DNA of 64,000 nucleotides from Fagopyrum homotropicum (Eukaryota > Streptophyta > Magnoliopsida > Caryophyllales > Polygonaceae): contig BSWB01000002.1 of NCBI GenBank assembly GCA_033239125.1, positions 6,233,001 through 6,297,000 on the forward strand, in the 5' to 3' direction. The notes under the pieces are model-generated. The model saw only the letters and a list, made by a program, of their open reading frames with translations. It did no database searches and had not been told where the DNA came from. Below are positions 1 through 9,995 of this stretch, in pieces. The translations under genes and the position numbers were made by a program. Within the stretch, counting starts at the first letter, position 1; the number at the start of each line of letters is the position of its first letter.

Positions 1-277
1 ATTGATTGTAAATATACATTTTTAAATGAGCATTGATGGAAACAATATTTATGACAAAAACTTAATTGAAAGAATTTGGGTAAATAGGCCATTTTACATT
101 TCCATTAGGTTTGTATACCCCTTCAATCTTTATCACTTTAATTTAATGGTAGGTAAAAGTAATTAACCCTTCTATATTTACAAAAAAAGAAATATACATG
201 AATTTGGTCAAATTCTTTCAATATGTTACGTAAAATGAATCTGACTTTTGTTTTATCTTTTTTTATTTTATTTTCAG
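1..277. other. AT-rich intergenic DNA
   Basis: No coding signal is visible. The text is AT-rich and contains no recognisable gene or structured element. Confidence 0.5.
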
Positions 278-412
278 ATATATATTTCATACCAAAATTT
301 CATATCAAAATTTCATACCAGAATTTTCTATTTCTAGTATGAAATTTCATACAAGAATTTTTCATAGTAGAATTTCATATCAGAATTTTTCATATCAGAA
401 TTTCCTACCAAT
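278..412. repeat. Degenerate short tandem repeat
   Basis: Variants of a 16-19 base unit built on TTTCATAYCARAATT follow one another about seven times. One unit is partly inverted (TAGTATGAAATTTCATAC). Unit length and sequence vary, so this is an old minisatellite-like array. No function is suggested. Confidence 0.6.
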
Positions 413-471
413 TTTTTTTTTATTTTACTGTCTAAACGAACATGTAGCAGATAACAAAGATTAAAATATGA

Positions 472-859
472 TCAACTACAAGAAGAGGTTGTGATGGATA
501 AAGAGGGATTCCCAAGTGGTGGGCCAGGAAGGGGCAAAGTTGTTCTCAAACAACTGAAGTTGAATTTGCCGAACCCAGGATTGATCCGAATCTTTTGCAT
601 GAATTCAAGTGACCCATCATCCACTTCCCAGATTATAGATGATTTTGTAGATTGACAAGGGATCAAGGAAAATCCGGGCCATCCCTTGTCGGCAACATCT
701 GAAATCAAAGATGGATGATGAGCCCAATTGAAGAAATGTTTGTGCCTTGTTGTGATATGAATTGGGGAGATGGTTCGAGATTGTATGTCTTGCATGATTC
801 CTCTGGTGGGTATTGTTGCTTCTGATACCTTTGTGCCTTGTTTGGAGAAATTTTAGCAC
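472..859 (-). pseudogene. Unrecognised gene-like fragment
   Basis: A minus-strand reading frame of 107 codons (472-795) has protein-like composition, with an aromatic and glycine-rich middle (GWPGFSLIPC, WEVDDGSLEF) and a PLPGPPLG motif near the end. An overlapping frame upstream (617-859) suggests a frameshift or exon edge. I do not recognise the family. No complete start-to-stop gene model or clear splice sites can be supported. The sequence just downstream on the plus strand is broken by the LTR at 1001, so the locus has been disturbed. It is probably an exon remnant, but could be a chance ORF. Confidence 0.3.
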
Positions 860-1000
860 CTTCGAAGTAGGAGTGATATAAGAAGAGTTAGTAGGGTTGC
901 ATATGAGGCTCCTATGGCTAAAGAGACTCGGACTCCAAACATCTATTAAGCAAAATTGCAGTTTGATGTTTCCGGCAAGAGATGAATGGAATAAAGGGAA

Positions 1001-2589
1001 TGTAAGACCCCAGTTTTGGCCTTCCTCGCCCCCGCGGTGAAGAGTGTTGCCCCTGCGGCAGGGTCAGCCGCCCCTACGGCTGACTACAGATCGCGCCCGA
1101 TTTGATTTTCTTTCCGTTTAATTTCTTTCCATAGATAGAAGATCCGATCTTCTATCTTATGGGCCGGCTTTCCTATCATGTTCTTAACCCTAGAACGTCT
1201 TTCCTTCTATATTTTCACTCATTTCCTATAAATTTCCTCTTTCTCTTCTTTTTCGCGTTTCTTGCATACGTTTTTCTTCAACCCTGAGAGTTGCATCCAT
1301 TTCCCTTCTTCCCTTGCTGAACGTGTAAGTCTTCTTCTATGTGATTCTCTCTCACGTCCTTGAGCTTGCTGCATGTCTTTTCCTTCCGTTTCTCTTGCTT
1401 TCTCTCTTTTCTTCTTTTCTTCTTCTCCAAGGATCAAGACCGAGTCTTGATTCTTGTTGGCCGTTCTGATGTTGATATGTTGATATTCACAGGCTTCCTT
1501 GGTTGAGTTGTGACGTGTGTGGGTGTTGAGAGAGACAAGATTTGGCCTTTGTTGGATTCCTTGTTGTCGAAGGAGTTGACAACAACTTCCGCAACGTACC
1601 CGCCCCTATGTCTCTGTCGTGCCGCCCGGCGGATTCTGCCCCGTATCGCCCCTGCGGTGTTGTCTGCCGCCCCTGAGATTTGTCCCCAGTGGCTCCCGTC
1701 TTTGTTGAGTTGCTTCCGTTCTTGCTTCCCTCGTTCCTTTTCTTAGCTTTTATGGATGTTGTTGGCCCTTTATTATCTGTAAGACTAGGGTTTATGACCC
1801 TAGCTTGTGGAGATCTCTTAGAGATCATTGAGACTAGAAGTTATAGACTTTTAGCAACCGTTTCATTCCTGATTCGTTATGCCTTGTTGAGCAGGCTTTC
1901 CGTCCTTCTTTCTTGTGGAAAATTGAGTTGTTTGTGACCCTTTGAGTTACCTTCGGGTGAGGTAAGTACCTTGGACTTACTTAGCTTCATTCCGTATATT
2001 TGATTGAGTGTTTTGGCTTGTTTGTGTTATTATTGTTGTTAACGGATAACCAGACTAGGATTGACCTTTATAACCGTAATTGGCTCAAGTGTATGATAAC
2101 CGGGCGGTGACCACTTGTCTAGTTCTATAGGAGACTAGGAGGTGCTCTTGTAACCCATGCCTACAAGTAACGAATAGTACTGATCTATTCATGTTGGTAG
2201 ACGGAAGCGAAGACGAGTTTCGGGAGATTCTAGTATGACAAAAGAAGCTGAATTAGTAATGGATAACTTAACGAAAGATAATAATCGGATGATTGTGAGC
2301 ATGCTATATGCTTATATTACCTTACGTGTGTTTGTGCCTTTACAGTCTTTCTGATATCTAGAATGTTAACTAACGGCGTATCTGTTGTTGTTTTCCCTTT
2401 GTTTTGAAATCGGTTGCGAGTCTTTTACGCTTCCCTTTGATATAACCTTTGGTTTTATATTGAGTTTTGGTTTTTATTTATTTGTGCCTTGTTGTAAGAT
2501 CCGTTGTGTCGTTGCTACTCTGAGGGTCGAGACCCATTGTGAAGTCCTATCCCGTAACGCTTCGAGTTACTAGAACTTGGGGTGTTACA
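1001..2589 (+). mobile_element. Solo LTR of a chromovirus-type Ty3/gypsy element
   Basis: The segment starts TGTAAGACCCC and ends GGGGTGTTACA. It is flanked by the perfect 5-bp TSD GGGAA (996-1000 and 2590-2594). It aligns by eye with the LTRs at 24091-24598 and 60685-62366, sharing the GC-rich cassettes near the 5' end, the ATAGATAGAAGATCCGATCT block and a 3' end reading CCATTGTGAAGTCC. No primer-binding site, polypurine tract or coding region lies next to it. It is therefore a solo LTR left by LTR-LTR recombination. ORFs inside it are chance frames. Confidence 0.9.
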
Positions 2590-2594
2590 GGGAA

Positions 2595-3759
2595 AGAGTG
2601 AATGAAGCATTGAGTGGATATGGTGACCCCACTCTCATTTACTAGAAACCTACACATATGGGGAGTAGAGAAATGTTGGGGTACATTTACTTAATAGGAT
2701 TATGTTATAGACCTAGGGAATAGACCAATAATTAAAAAAAAGGCATAGTTACATAATTCACCCAACTTAATTTTACTTATAGGTAGGGTTGTTGAGGCTT
2801 TGGTTGAAAGAACCACATAACTCCAAATTGTTACCAATCAAAAAATTACTAAAATTATGATAAAAAAATCAAAGCTATTTAACTTCTAATTTTGTTTTAT
2901 CTAGTCAAAATCTTGCCTTCAACACCAGAGCTATAATTGAATGTTGAAATGCAAGATCCATATCATTTATGATCGAAGAATGTACTTACCATGTATGGGC
3001 TTCTAACGCCAGGGATACCAATCACAGTCTTGAAGTTATTGCCCCAAATCGAAAAATGTCAAAGAAACAATATATATGTGTAAGCAAGAATCTCATACAC
3101 CCAACAATAACAAAAATTTGAAGAGTAAACATCTTTGTTTCAAAATAGGTTTTTGTAGAGAGTTCCAATTAGAATATCGTTGGTGGTCTAGATGTTGGTG
3201 CGACCTAATTGGCTAAATTCAATTGAACTGAAAAGAGCTTGAACTCAAAATTGCGAAAAATGGTAGATTGATGATATGAGATAAATGTACGGAGAGTTAA
3301 CCTGATACATAAACAAGTTCAATTTAGCACATAAGAAGCCTAATAAAAAAAAATTCAAGTTCTTGTTGCACTTGTTAATTTAAGCTCACCTCATAGGCAT
3401 TTATGCATGAGAAGAGGACCGACACAAGTCAGTTTAAACCTTTAGTAAGAGCAAGAGCAAGACAATTCTACTTACCTTTTTTCCAAGCTCTACTTCAACG
3501 ACATCGTAACCAATTGAGAGAAATAATATGAATTTTTTTTCCATTTTCTTCTCCTAAGTAGATAACAAGATTATGGCACAACTAATAAATCAAACATCAA
3601 TAACAAACTACCATTACTGCTGCAAATGGAAAGTTTTTTATACAAATCAACTAATCAAATTAATCAATCTTATGTTCTCACACATAACATTCATCAACCA
3701 ACACCATAGAAGAATAAGAAAGTCAAAGAAGAGGTATGAACATGATTAGGAATTTTAAC
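2595..3759. other. Intergenic DNA, no gene seen
   Basis: This is AT-rich sequence without a supportable ORF. A short plus-strand frame beside the solo LTR (about 2596-2710) has a protein-like stretch but contains stops, so it is not called as a gene. Confidence 0.5.
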
Positions 3760-3932
3760 GTCTTGAGTAGGAGGAAGAGGTTTTGTCGGCAAGTTAGTTG
3801 GCTTAGTTGCAGCGGGAGCTGATTTCATGGTGGCAGTGATAGCAGTTGCGACCTGTTGCTTACCGCAAGGAGAAATTTGGGATCGTCGTTGGCATCATCA
3901 CCTAGAAAATCGAAGGGTTTATTGTTGTCAAT
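3760..3932 (-). pseudogene. RGG/HABP4-type RNA-binding protein gene relic (N-terminus)
   Basis: On the minus strand the text reads the start of a plant RGG-repeat nuclear RNA-binding protein: PFDFLGDDANDDP, then a K/A-rich linker, then LPTKPLPPTQ. This order matches the Stm1/HABP4-type N-terminus of that family, which binds ribosomes and RNA. Two frameshifts are visible: one just before the PFDFLGDD motif, and one between the FLLA segment and the following KQQ segment. Nothing recognisable follows PPTQ, and no RGG region is present. It is a truncated, dead fragment. Similarity was recognised by eye. Confidence 0.65.
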
Positions 3933-4420
3933 TTACCTTTCCTCCAATGATCGCACAAATTGAAGGTTGATATCGTTCTTGTGTCTCATGGAGGCGGTGT
4001 AACTTCTTCCGTCAGTCTCAATATTGGTACTTAGTTATTAGATTTAACCCCTCTTATTAGTAACACATAAATGACGCTTAAGATTCTAATTAATAAATTT
4101 CTTTGAAGACCCATTCCTTAAATATTTATTTAACAACAAAGTGCGTCAATGACCACATGTCAAAAACTAAACTAATAAGAACATATATTACGTTTGATCT
4201 TAGTCAAAATGCCACATTTTGCCTAGCATTGACCCTTTTATTTATACTATCTCTCAAACTATCAATTTTACATGATAAATGATGTGGGATATAAAGGACA
4301 AATTTTAATATTGTTTAGTAAATTTATTTGTAGATATGAGAAAATCTTATGTTATTTATAAACAACCCTTAAAAAACTTGTTCAAATTTAAATTTAATAA
4401 AGTTTAAAAGACAACAAATA
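3933..4420. other. Intergenic DNA, no gene seen
   Basis: AT-rich spacer between the RGG-protein relic and the copia fragment. The left end of the copia element is not visible here. Confidence 0.5.
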
Positions 4421-5289
4421 GTTGATGACATCATTCTCATTGCATCAACAAAGACTCTTCCCTCGACTCTCATACACAAGTTGAGTAACGAATTTGCTAT
4501 GACCGATCTTGGGCCATTTAATATCTTCCTTAGAGTATTTGCTACTCGTAATTCATATGGGTTGTTTCTATCTCAAGAGAAATATGCTAAAGAAATTTTT
4601 GCTAAAGCTAATATGTCAAGTTGCAAGCCCTCACTTACTACCGTTGACACATCACCAAGCTAGCAGCAACTTCCGGCTCACTAACCGTTGATCCCACACT
4701 ATATCGTTGCCTAGTCGGTGCTCTTCAATACCTCATGTTCACCGGACCCAACATCATCTATGCATATCAACAAGTGTGTCTTTCCATGAATGAACCTCAA
4801 AAGCAACATTTTGCAGCTCTCAAACATATCATCCACTATGTTAAGGGCACATCATCACCGGGAACCACCATTTATGCTTCTTCCAACCCCATATCTATGG
4901 TTGCCTATATGGATGCCGACTATGACGGATACCCCAATACACAGAGATCCACCTTTGGGTATTGTGTCTTCTTAAATGACTCCTTGATATCCTGGTCATC
5001 TAAGTGACAACTAGTTGTTTATCGTTCTAGCATTGAAGTCGAGTACCATTGGATCTCTAATTCCATATTTGAGTGTCCTTGGTTTGGCAACTTATTGTTT
5101 GAGTTGCATTGTCCCACGACATGGGCATCGATCGTCTATGCCGACAATGTCAACGCCGTGTATCTAGCGATTAACCAAGTCCATCACCAATGCACCAAGG
5201 ACATTGAGCTTGACATCCTCTTCATTCGTGAACGGGCTATTGTTGGTCACATTTGGGTCCTTCATGCCCGTGAACGGGTTCTTGTTTGA
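4421..5289 (+). pseudogene. Ty1/copia reverse transcriptase-RNase H fragment
   Basis: The reading begins at the RT catalytic motif VDDIILIAS. It runs through the thumb region (SNEFAMTDLGPF, SQEKYAKEIF) into the copia RNase H segment (GYCVFLNDSLISWSSK, then VVYRSSIEVEY and the terminal DIELDILFIRE). It needs frame changes near 4660-4740 and has an in-frame stop after SWSSK at about 5005. Everything 5' of the RT active site is missing: gag, protease, integrase and the RT fingers. The copy is dead. It runs directly toward the 3' LTR at 5361. Confidence 0.88.
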
Positions 5290-5360
5290 CTCAGGTTCTA
5301 TTCCTTGATTTTCGTACCAGTCTCACTATTTGACCTCCTCCTGTTTCGACTGAGAAGGTA

Positions 5361-5485
5361 TGTTAGAGGGTATATTATGTAATAATATGACATAAGGGTC
5401 CTTTATGTAATTATATATTTATCTACTCCTATATGTATCCAATGAACAATAAAGGCAAACCCTAAGATGATTATTCAATCTAACA
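5361..5485 (+). mobile_element. Short 3' LTR of the copia element (125 bp)
   Basis: The LTR begins TGTTAG and ends CTAACA, giving perfect 6-bp inverted ends. It sits 71 bases after the last RNase H codon and is preceded by a purine-rich stretch (GACTGAGAAGGTA). An AATAAA lies near 5449. The length is at the small end for plant copia LTRs. The 5' LTR is absent, so age and TSD cannot be read. Confidence 0.8.
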
Positions 5486-6349
5486 ATCATATCCGGACAT
5501 GCCGTCCGAAAAAATATGAGGGTACGAACAAAGGAGGAAGTCCGACCGGACATCACTATATGCCCACACGGGCCAAAATGCCCAGGTACCCACCAAGACG
5601 AAGAGTATACCTTTTTTGGACATTTAAGGGTAGGTTTGAATAGTTCAGTCCAAACATAATCTAAACGGGGTTTTAAGCGAACCAACCTTAACGTGAACTT
5701 TAAAATTCTTTAGAACTAAATCCTAGTATAATGCGTTAGAGTCGATTTAGGGTCGAGCCAGACCGCCCGGTCTGTCAAAAATGGTCCAGACCAAAATTTG
5801 AATAAGAACCTTACTAATGCACGATAAAACATAGAATATGTCATGTATGTTAGCTACAAATATGCTTGCTAACGAGTCGGTCGGTTTTGAGTCATTTTCA
5901 ATGTATCCTAATTGCTTAATGTCTAAGGGCAAATTCCGGTCCACGTCCATATAAGTATTTAACAATTAGCCGTTCATAATCAACCCACATCAACGAACCT
6001 CGTTTTGTAGACCTCTAATTTTTATCTCTCTAATTGACTACCACTATTATTTTATAAAGGGTATATTTAGTTAATGAATTTATGCTATCGGTACTCTTAG
6101 AGTAATAGTGGTAACAAACCTAGTTAGCCATTTTACCCTTATATAACTATATGCATCACAAAAAAAATGTTTTTTTTTTTATAATATTTCATTCATGTTT
6201 GTAAGTACATTTACATATATTATCTCATTAATATTTATAATATTTGTTATCTATAATAGAATAGTTTTACATGGACCGAGGTCCGATACACTCTATTATT
6301 TCTCAAACGGGTATAGCTCGTCTCCTTACATCATCAAGAATAATATCTT
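5486..6349. other. Intergenic DNA with dispersed repeat box
   Basis: No gene is supported; minus frames at 5419-5685 and 5747-5965 look like chance ORFs. It contains copy 1 of a recurring non-coding box (about 5849-5955). It also has an AT-rich tail (about 6150-6265) that resembles 10480-10590 and 62940-63090. Confidence 0.5.
5849..5955 (+). repeat. Dispersed box R1, copy 1
   Basis: The box has the pattern GCYACAAATATGCTTG, then TAACGAGTC, then CAATGTATCCTAATTGCTTA, then a CCACGT-type stretch. Similar boxes lie at 7257-7372, 10631-10742 and 62730-62853. It has no coding potential, and I do not recognise the repeat family. Confidence 0.6.
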
Positions 6350-6460
6350 TTATCCCTCAAGAGGGTCAACTAATATATTTAAGCCAACAGAAAAACTGTA
6401 AGCATAATTTGTAAGAAAATCCACAACTATATTAATCTCTCGATAGACATGATAAAATTG
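6350..6460 (-). pseudogene. LINE RNase H C-terminal relic
   Basis: Read on the minus strand, the text gives FYHVYREINIVVDFLTNYA and ends DPLEG-stop. This matches the HVxREaNxvADxLAN segment at the end of the RNase H domain carried by plant L1-type LINEs. Only this terminal piece is recognisable. A likely 3' UTR follows toward 6270 and contains GGACCTCGGTCC. No clear poly(A) tail was found. The fragment is dead and 5'-truncated. Confidence 0.6.
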
Positions 6461-6831
6461 GATCGACTAGTTTGTACTAAGAAAGTTTGTACACCTAAGT
6501 GTTGGACTGACATGACCAGTGCTTGGATTTGTTGTGCCTTGAACAATATTATTTTTAGATGTCCTTAGTTAATATTTAACAATTTAAAGTAATATCATAT
6601 TTAAATTATTTTTGAGGGTTTAAACCCATTGAGCGGCTCATCCCAGGCCAATTTTATTATTCGTAAAAAATAAAAAAAATAAAAGTACATAAACCGAATT
6701 GGTGATTGATAGGAACAATTTAGGTATTAAAATTTTAAAGAAAAATGGGATAAACTACACGCCAATCCAACCCACCTTATACATGTATATAATCGATTGG
6801 GACCTTTTTTTTTTTTTTTTTGGTTAGAAAT
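6461..6831. other. Intergenic DNA, no gene seen
   Basis: AT-rich spacer with a poly(T) run near 6806-6821. No gene or element boundary is supported. Confidence 0.5.
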
Positions 6832-6834
6832 TAA

Positions 6835-7107
6835 GGGCCCGTTTGGTTCCAACTCCGAAAATAGAAACAAATTTAATTCATATGTAATTGTTCATGAAAT
6901 TTTACGGAATCATTACTTGTGGTTAAATAATTGTAGTAAAATTTAATTAGTGTTGATACCATGTAGGGAAACAAAATGCGGGAAACAACTATATTTCACA
7001 CGCAATCACAAGGAATGATTAAAAAAAACATTCATGAATAAGGTAAACATATGAACTACATTCATTTTCATTTTGTTTCTGTTTCCGGACTTCTAACCAA
7101 ACGGGGG
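6835..7107. mobile_element. Tourist-like MITE (273 bp)
   Basis: The terminal inverted repeats (TIRs) are GGGCCCGTTTGGTT on the left and AACCAAACGGGGG on the right. Both ends are flanked by TAA (6832-6834 and 7108-7110), the 3-bp TSD of PIF/Harbinger elements. It has no coding capacity. It is related to the element at 11342-11633. Confidence 0.8.
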
Positions 7108-7110
7108 TAA

Positions 7111-7668
7111 CTCTGCTAATGAGTGAAATGACCTATCTTGTGTGAAAATATGAAGCCAATAATTAAGTGAAGCTTTGTCCAAATTTGGCCAATATGAAAT
7201 CTAATATGCAATAGGAGGATGTTTTGGTAGAGCTAGATTGTGCTCATGAAAATTATAGCCACAAATTAAGATGCTTGATAACGAGCCGTCGTATTTAAGT
7301 CCATTCCTCAACGTGTCTTAATTGCTTGAAGCATAAGGCAAATTTGTGTCCACATACACAAGTGTATATCTCTAACTAAGCATTTCTAACTATGTAGACA
7401 AATACATGTTACGGTTATATGTAAGGATCCGTATTGCAATCTCGAATTTATTGAAGTTGAAGGTTAAATTGCAGTTGATTTTTTTTTGTTGAAACTCAAA
7501 CTTATTGAATAATTGAAATATTTGGCTGATTGAACGCAATTTATTGGAGATGATGTAAATATAAAATTATTAAAAAATAATAATTTTTTTATTTAAAAAT
7601 ATTTTTTAGGGTTATACTTAATTACAAACAAACAATAGATGGGCAAACATATGTACTACTAGGACTCC
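7111..7668. other. Intergenic DNA with R1 box and BAHD 3' flank
   Basis: Copy 2 of box R1 lies at about 7257-7372. From about 7620 the text matches the 3' flank of the intact BAHD gene (compare 13130-13220), so it belongs to the duplicated gene unit. Confidence 0.55.
7257..7372 (+). repeat. Dispersed box R1, copy 2
   Basis: The order of blocks is the same as in copy 1: TAGCCACAAA, GATGCTTGATAACGAG, GTGTCTTAATTGCTTGAAGC, then GTCCACATACACA. It is non-coding. Confidence 0.6.
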
Positions 7669-7987
7669 TCAACAATAAATGACCAAATTGTAATGATCCA
7701 TATGATCATAATAAGTGAAAATCTTCATAGAAGTGTTTCTTAAACTTGTCCACATGAGCCACTTGTAAGCACAAAACAACCACAATGGACCATCCTTCTC
7801 CAAGCTAGGCAGAACAAGCGAGGATCCATCAAGATCGCGAGCTATTGGAATAAAGTCGATGTGGTTTCCCCACCTGAAATCCATATCATGGTAACTAGGC
7901 AATGTCAATGTTGAGATGTGTGGATTATTGTGTCCCACATCGACTAAATGAATAATGTGAACCTAACATATAAACCCAAGGGTTACT

Positions 7988-8459
7988 TGATAGAAAATAC
8001 GGGCGATCTAGATCGAGGTGAAACTTCAACTACTTCTTCTCTTGATCGTTCGAATTGGATCAAACTTAGAGTTTGGGTGGCGGAAGCGTTCGGTTGATCC
8101 TTCAAAAGGATCCTCGAGTATGAAGGCTGATGCCTAAACCAAGTAAGAGGATTTCCTTCTCAATACTTGGATTTCAACTTAGACATCATTTACAAATGAG
8201 CCAAGCCATCCTTATATAGTGGATGGGGGCTAACCAAAGGTTCAAACATAAATGACAGAATTAAAGTCGGAATTAAGTTCCGAATATGAAAAGCCTAAAA
8301 TATGAAAGGTCGGAATTTAATTCACGGAATTAAGTTCCGGAATTAAAGTTCCGAATACAAAAAGACTTATTATTAAATAGCCGAATAATAACGGTCTTCA
8401 AAATGTGCGGGTCCTTCTAGCCGGAAACACGGATGACATCGCCATCCGGGGGCGTATCA
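7988..8459 (-). repeat. 3' LTR of the non-autonomous element
   Basis: It is 472 bp with TG...CA ends (TGATACGCC ... TTCTATCA on the minus strand). Compared with the 5' LTR it lacks one block of about 52 bases after ATGAAGGCT, and has only scattered substitutions elsewhere. This suggests a relatively recent insertion. Confidence 0.9.
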
Positions 8460-8476
8460 TTCTCCTCCTCTTAAAT

Positions 8477-8496
8477 GTGAAACGTCCTCGTTTCAC
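8477..8496. other. Hairpin beside the polypurine tract
   Basis: GTGAAACG, loop TCCT, CGTTTCAC form a perfect 8-bp stem just upstream (in element sense) of the purine tract. It may be a cis-acting RNA structure of the retrotransposon. This is inferred from position and symmetry only. Confidence 0.6.
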
Positions 8497-8498
8497 CG

Positions 8499-9401
8499 TC
8501 AAAAAAAGAAAGGAGTCACTTGAGGAACAAGACCCTTGAAAATCAACACCGAATGCACATTGTCGGGCGGCTTGGACTTGTAGTCCTTCCACATTGTGGC
8601 TTTGCAGCGTTTGTTGAATATGTAATCCCTCAAGGTGGCGGTGTTGTGGAGTTTGTCTATCATGCCGTCAAGAACCTTGATGGGGAACGTTGATGCTATG
8701 CTGAAAATTTTGAAGGACAAGCCAAGTTGGAAGTTAGTTGGCATTGTAAAGACAAACCTCGGATCATACGACTCGGATTTGTAGTCCATCAACACCATTG
8801 CGCCGTTGTCGGAGTCGATGATTTCTTCTTTCTCAATGGTGATATCATCTTTGTCATCTTGAAAGTACAATCCACATAACGTATTGACAAGATGAATTGG
8901 AATAACCGGGCCATATGATCTAATGACGACATCTTCCTTTGCCTCTTCTAATGGATCATCACACAACGGTTCCTCTTGTTGGGCGGCCGTCATGAGGGAA
9001 ACCATTTGTGCCTTCAAAGCTTTTAACTCACGCTTTAGAGCATCATTTGTTGCCTTGAGCACGACCAACTCTTCTTTGGTATTAGCATGACGTCTTGGGG
9101 CAATATAAGTATCCTCAAAATAAGCTTGTAGGCGGGGATACCGTTGGTGCCCGTCAATGGTATAAGTCGGTCTCGGTGGGTCCGGAGGATTTGGAGGAGG
9201 CAACCACTCCTTATCCTCAAAGTATTCTCTCCATTGGTACCTCCGGGTGGTTTTCTTGGCCTTCGGTGGATATGGAGGAGGTAACCATTCATCTTCCTCA
9301 TCATAAGAATCATAATCATCATAGAGCATGATGAACGATGAATAAACAATTGAAGATCTTCGAAGAACACCGAAGTACAGTTGAAGATCTTCGAAGAACA
9401 C
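8499..9401 (-). CDS. Unrecognised ORF of the non-autonomous LTR element
   Basis: The uninterrupted ORF has 300 codons. The Met at codon 25 (base 9329), which opens the acidic MLYDDYDSYDEEDEW run, is an alternative start giving 276 aa. Order of features: an acidic and proline-rich N-terminus with two similar blocks (DEEDEWLPPPYPP and EDKEWLPPPNPP); a likely coiled coil (around ELVVLKATNDALKRELKALK); an acidic linker; and a C-terminal part with a basic KRCKATMWKDYKSK patch. No CCHC zinc knuckle, DTG protease or RT motif is present. A gag-like packaging role is plausible but not shown. The ORF lies in sense orientation between primer-binding site and purine tract. Confidence 0.7.
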   Translation of the reverse strand: MFFEDLQLYFGVLRRSSIVYSSFIMLYDDYDSYDEEDEWLPPPYPPKAKKTTRRYQWREYFEDKEWLPPPNPPDPPRPTYTIDGHQRYPRLQAYFEDTYIAPRRHANTKEELVVLKATNDALKRELKALKAQMVSLMTAAQQEEPLCDDPLEEAKEDVVIRSYGPVIPIHLVNTLCGLYFQDDKDDITIEKEEIIDSDNGAMVLMDYKSESYDPRFVFTMPTNFQLGLSFKIFSIASTFPIKVLDGMIDKLHNTATLRDYIFNKRCKATMWKDYKSKPPDNVHSVLIFKGLVPQVTPFFF

Positions 9402-9412
9402 TGAATAACTTT
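9349..9412. repeat. Short tandem duplication in the element leader
   Basis: The block GTTGAAGATCTTCGAAGAAC occurs twice in a row, each with an internal GAAGATCTTC palindrome, just upstream of the ORF's codon-25 Met. It lies in the untranslated leader if that start is used. Confidence 0.7.
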
Positions 9413-9469
9413 GATCAAGGAAAAAAATTTGTAAAGAAACTTGACCTCAATCCCGAGCTCTGATACCAA

Positions 9470-9995
9470 TGATAGAAAAACGGGGCGATCTAGATCGAGG
9501 AGAAACTTCAACTACTTCTTCTTGATTGTTTGAGTTGGATCAAACTATGAATTTGGGTGGCGGAAGCGTTCGGTTGATCCTTCAAAAGGATCCTCGAGTA
9601 TGAAGGCTTGGATTAAAGACTAGATCCAAGATAAGAATATTTAGAGGGTGGAAGAAAAAGTGATGCCTAAACCAAGTAAGAGGATTTCCTTATCAATACT
9701 TGGATTTCAACTTAGACATCATTTACAAATGAGCCAAGCCATCCTTATATAGTGGATGGGGGCTAACCAAAGGTTCAAACATAAATGACAGAATTAAAGT
9801 CGGAATTAAGTTCCGAATATGAAAAGCCTAAAATATGAAAGGTCGGAATTTAATTCACGGAATTAAGTTCCGGAATTAAAGTTCCGAATACAAAAAGACT
9901 TATTATTAAATAGCCGAATAATAATAACGGTCTTCCAAATGTGCGGGTTCTTCTAGCCGGAAACACGGATGACATCGCCATCCGGGGGCGAATCA
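9470..9995 (-). repeat. 5' LTR of the non-autonomous element
   Basis: It is 526 bp. On the minus strand it starts TGATTCGCCCCCGGATGG and ends TTTCTATCA, followed directly by the primer-binding site at 9456-9469. It holds the 52-base block missing from the 3' LTR. Confidence 0.9.

Larger units (their letters stand above)
7988..9995 (-). mobile_element. Complete non-autonomous LTR retrotransposon (2.0 kb) with one ORF
   Basis: Two direct LTRs lie at 7988-8459 (3' LTR) and 9470-9995 (5' LTR) in minus orientation, flanked by the perfect TSD TTACT (7983-7987, 9996-10000). Right after the 5' LTR comes TTGGTATCAGAGC, a primer-binding site matching the 3' end of initiator tRNA-Met. Before the 3' LTR lies a polypurine tract (AAGAGGAGGAGAA). 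The 1.0-kb interior holds one 300-codon ORF and no recognisable protease, RT, RNase H or integrase. It must depend on proteins from another element. A hairpin plus purine tract next to the 3' LTR recalls plant Ty3/gypsy elements (inference). Confidence 0.92.

Noticed and set aside
1219..1828. Minus-strand ORFs rich in K, E and R inside the solo LTR
   Set aside because: They are antisense to a CT-rich LTR region. The LTR boundaries and TSD explain the sequence, and similar ORFs arise wherever this LTR is present (27364, 33619, 61561).
8398..9511. Overlapping minus frames 8398-8592 and 9035-9511 as extra genes of the non-autonomous element
   Set aside because: They overlap the 300-codon ORF in other frames, run into the LTR or primer-binding site and have low-complexity translations. 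They are shadow frames.
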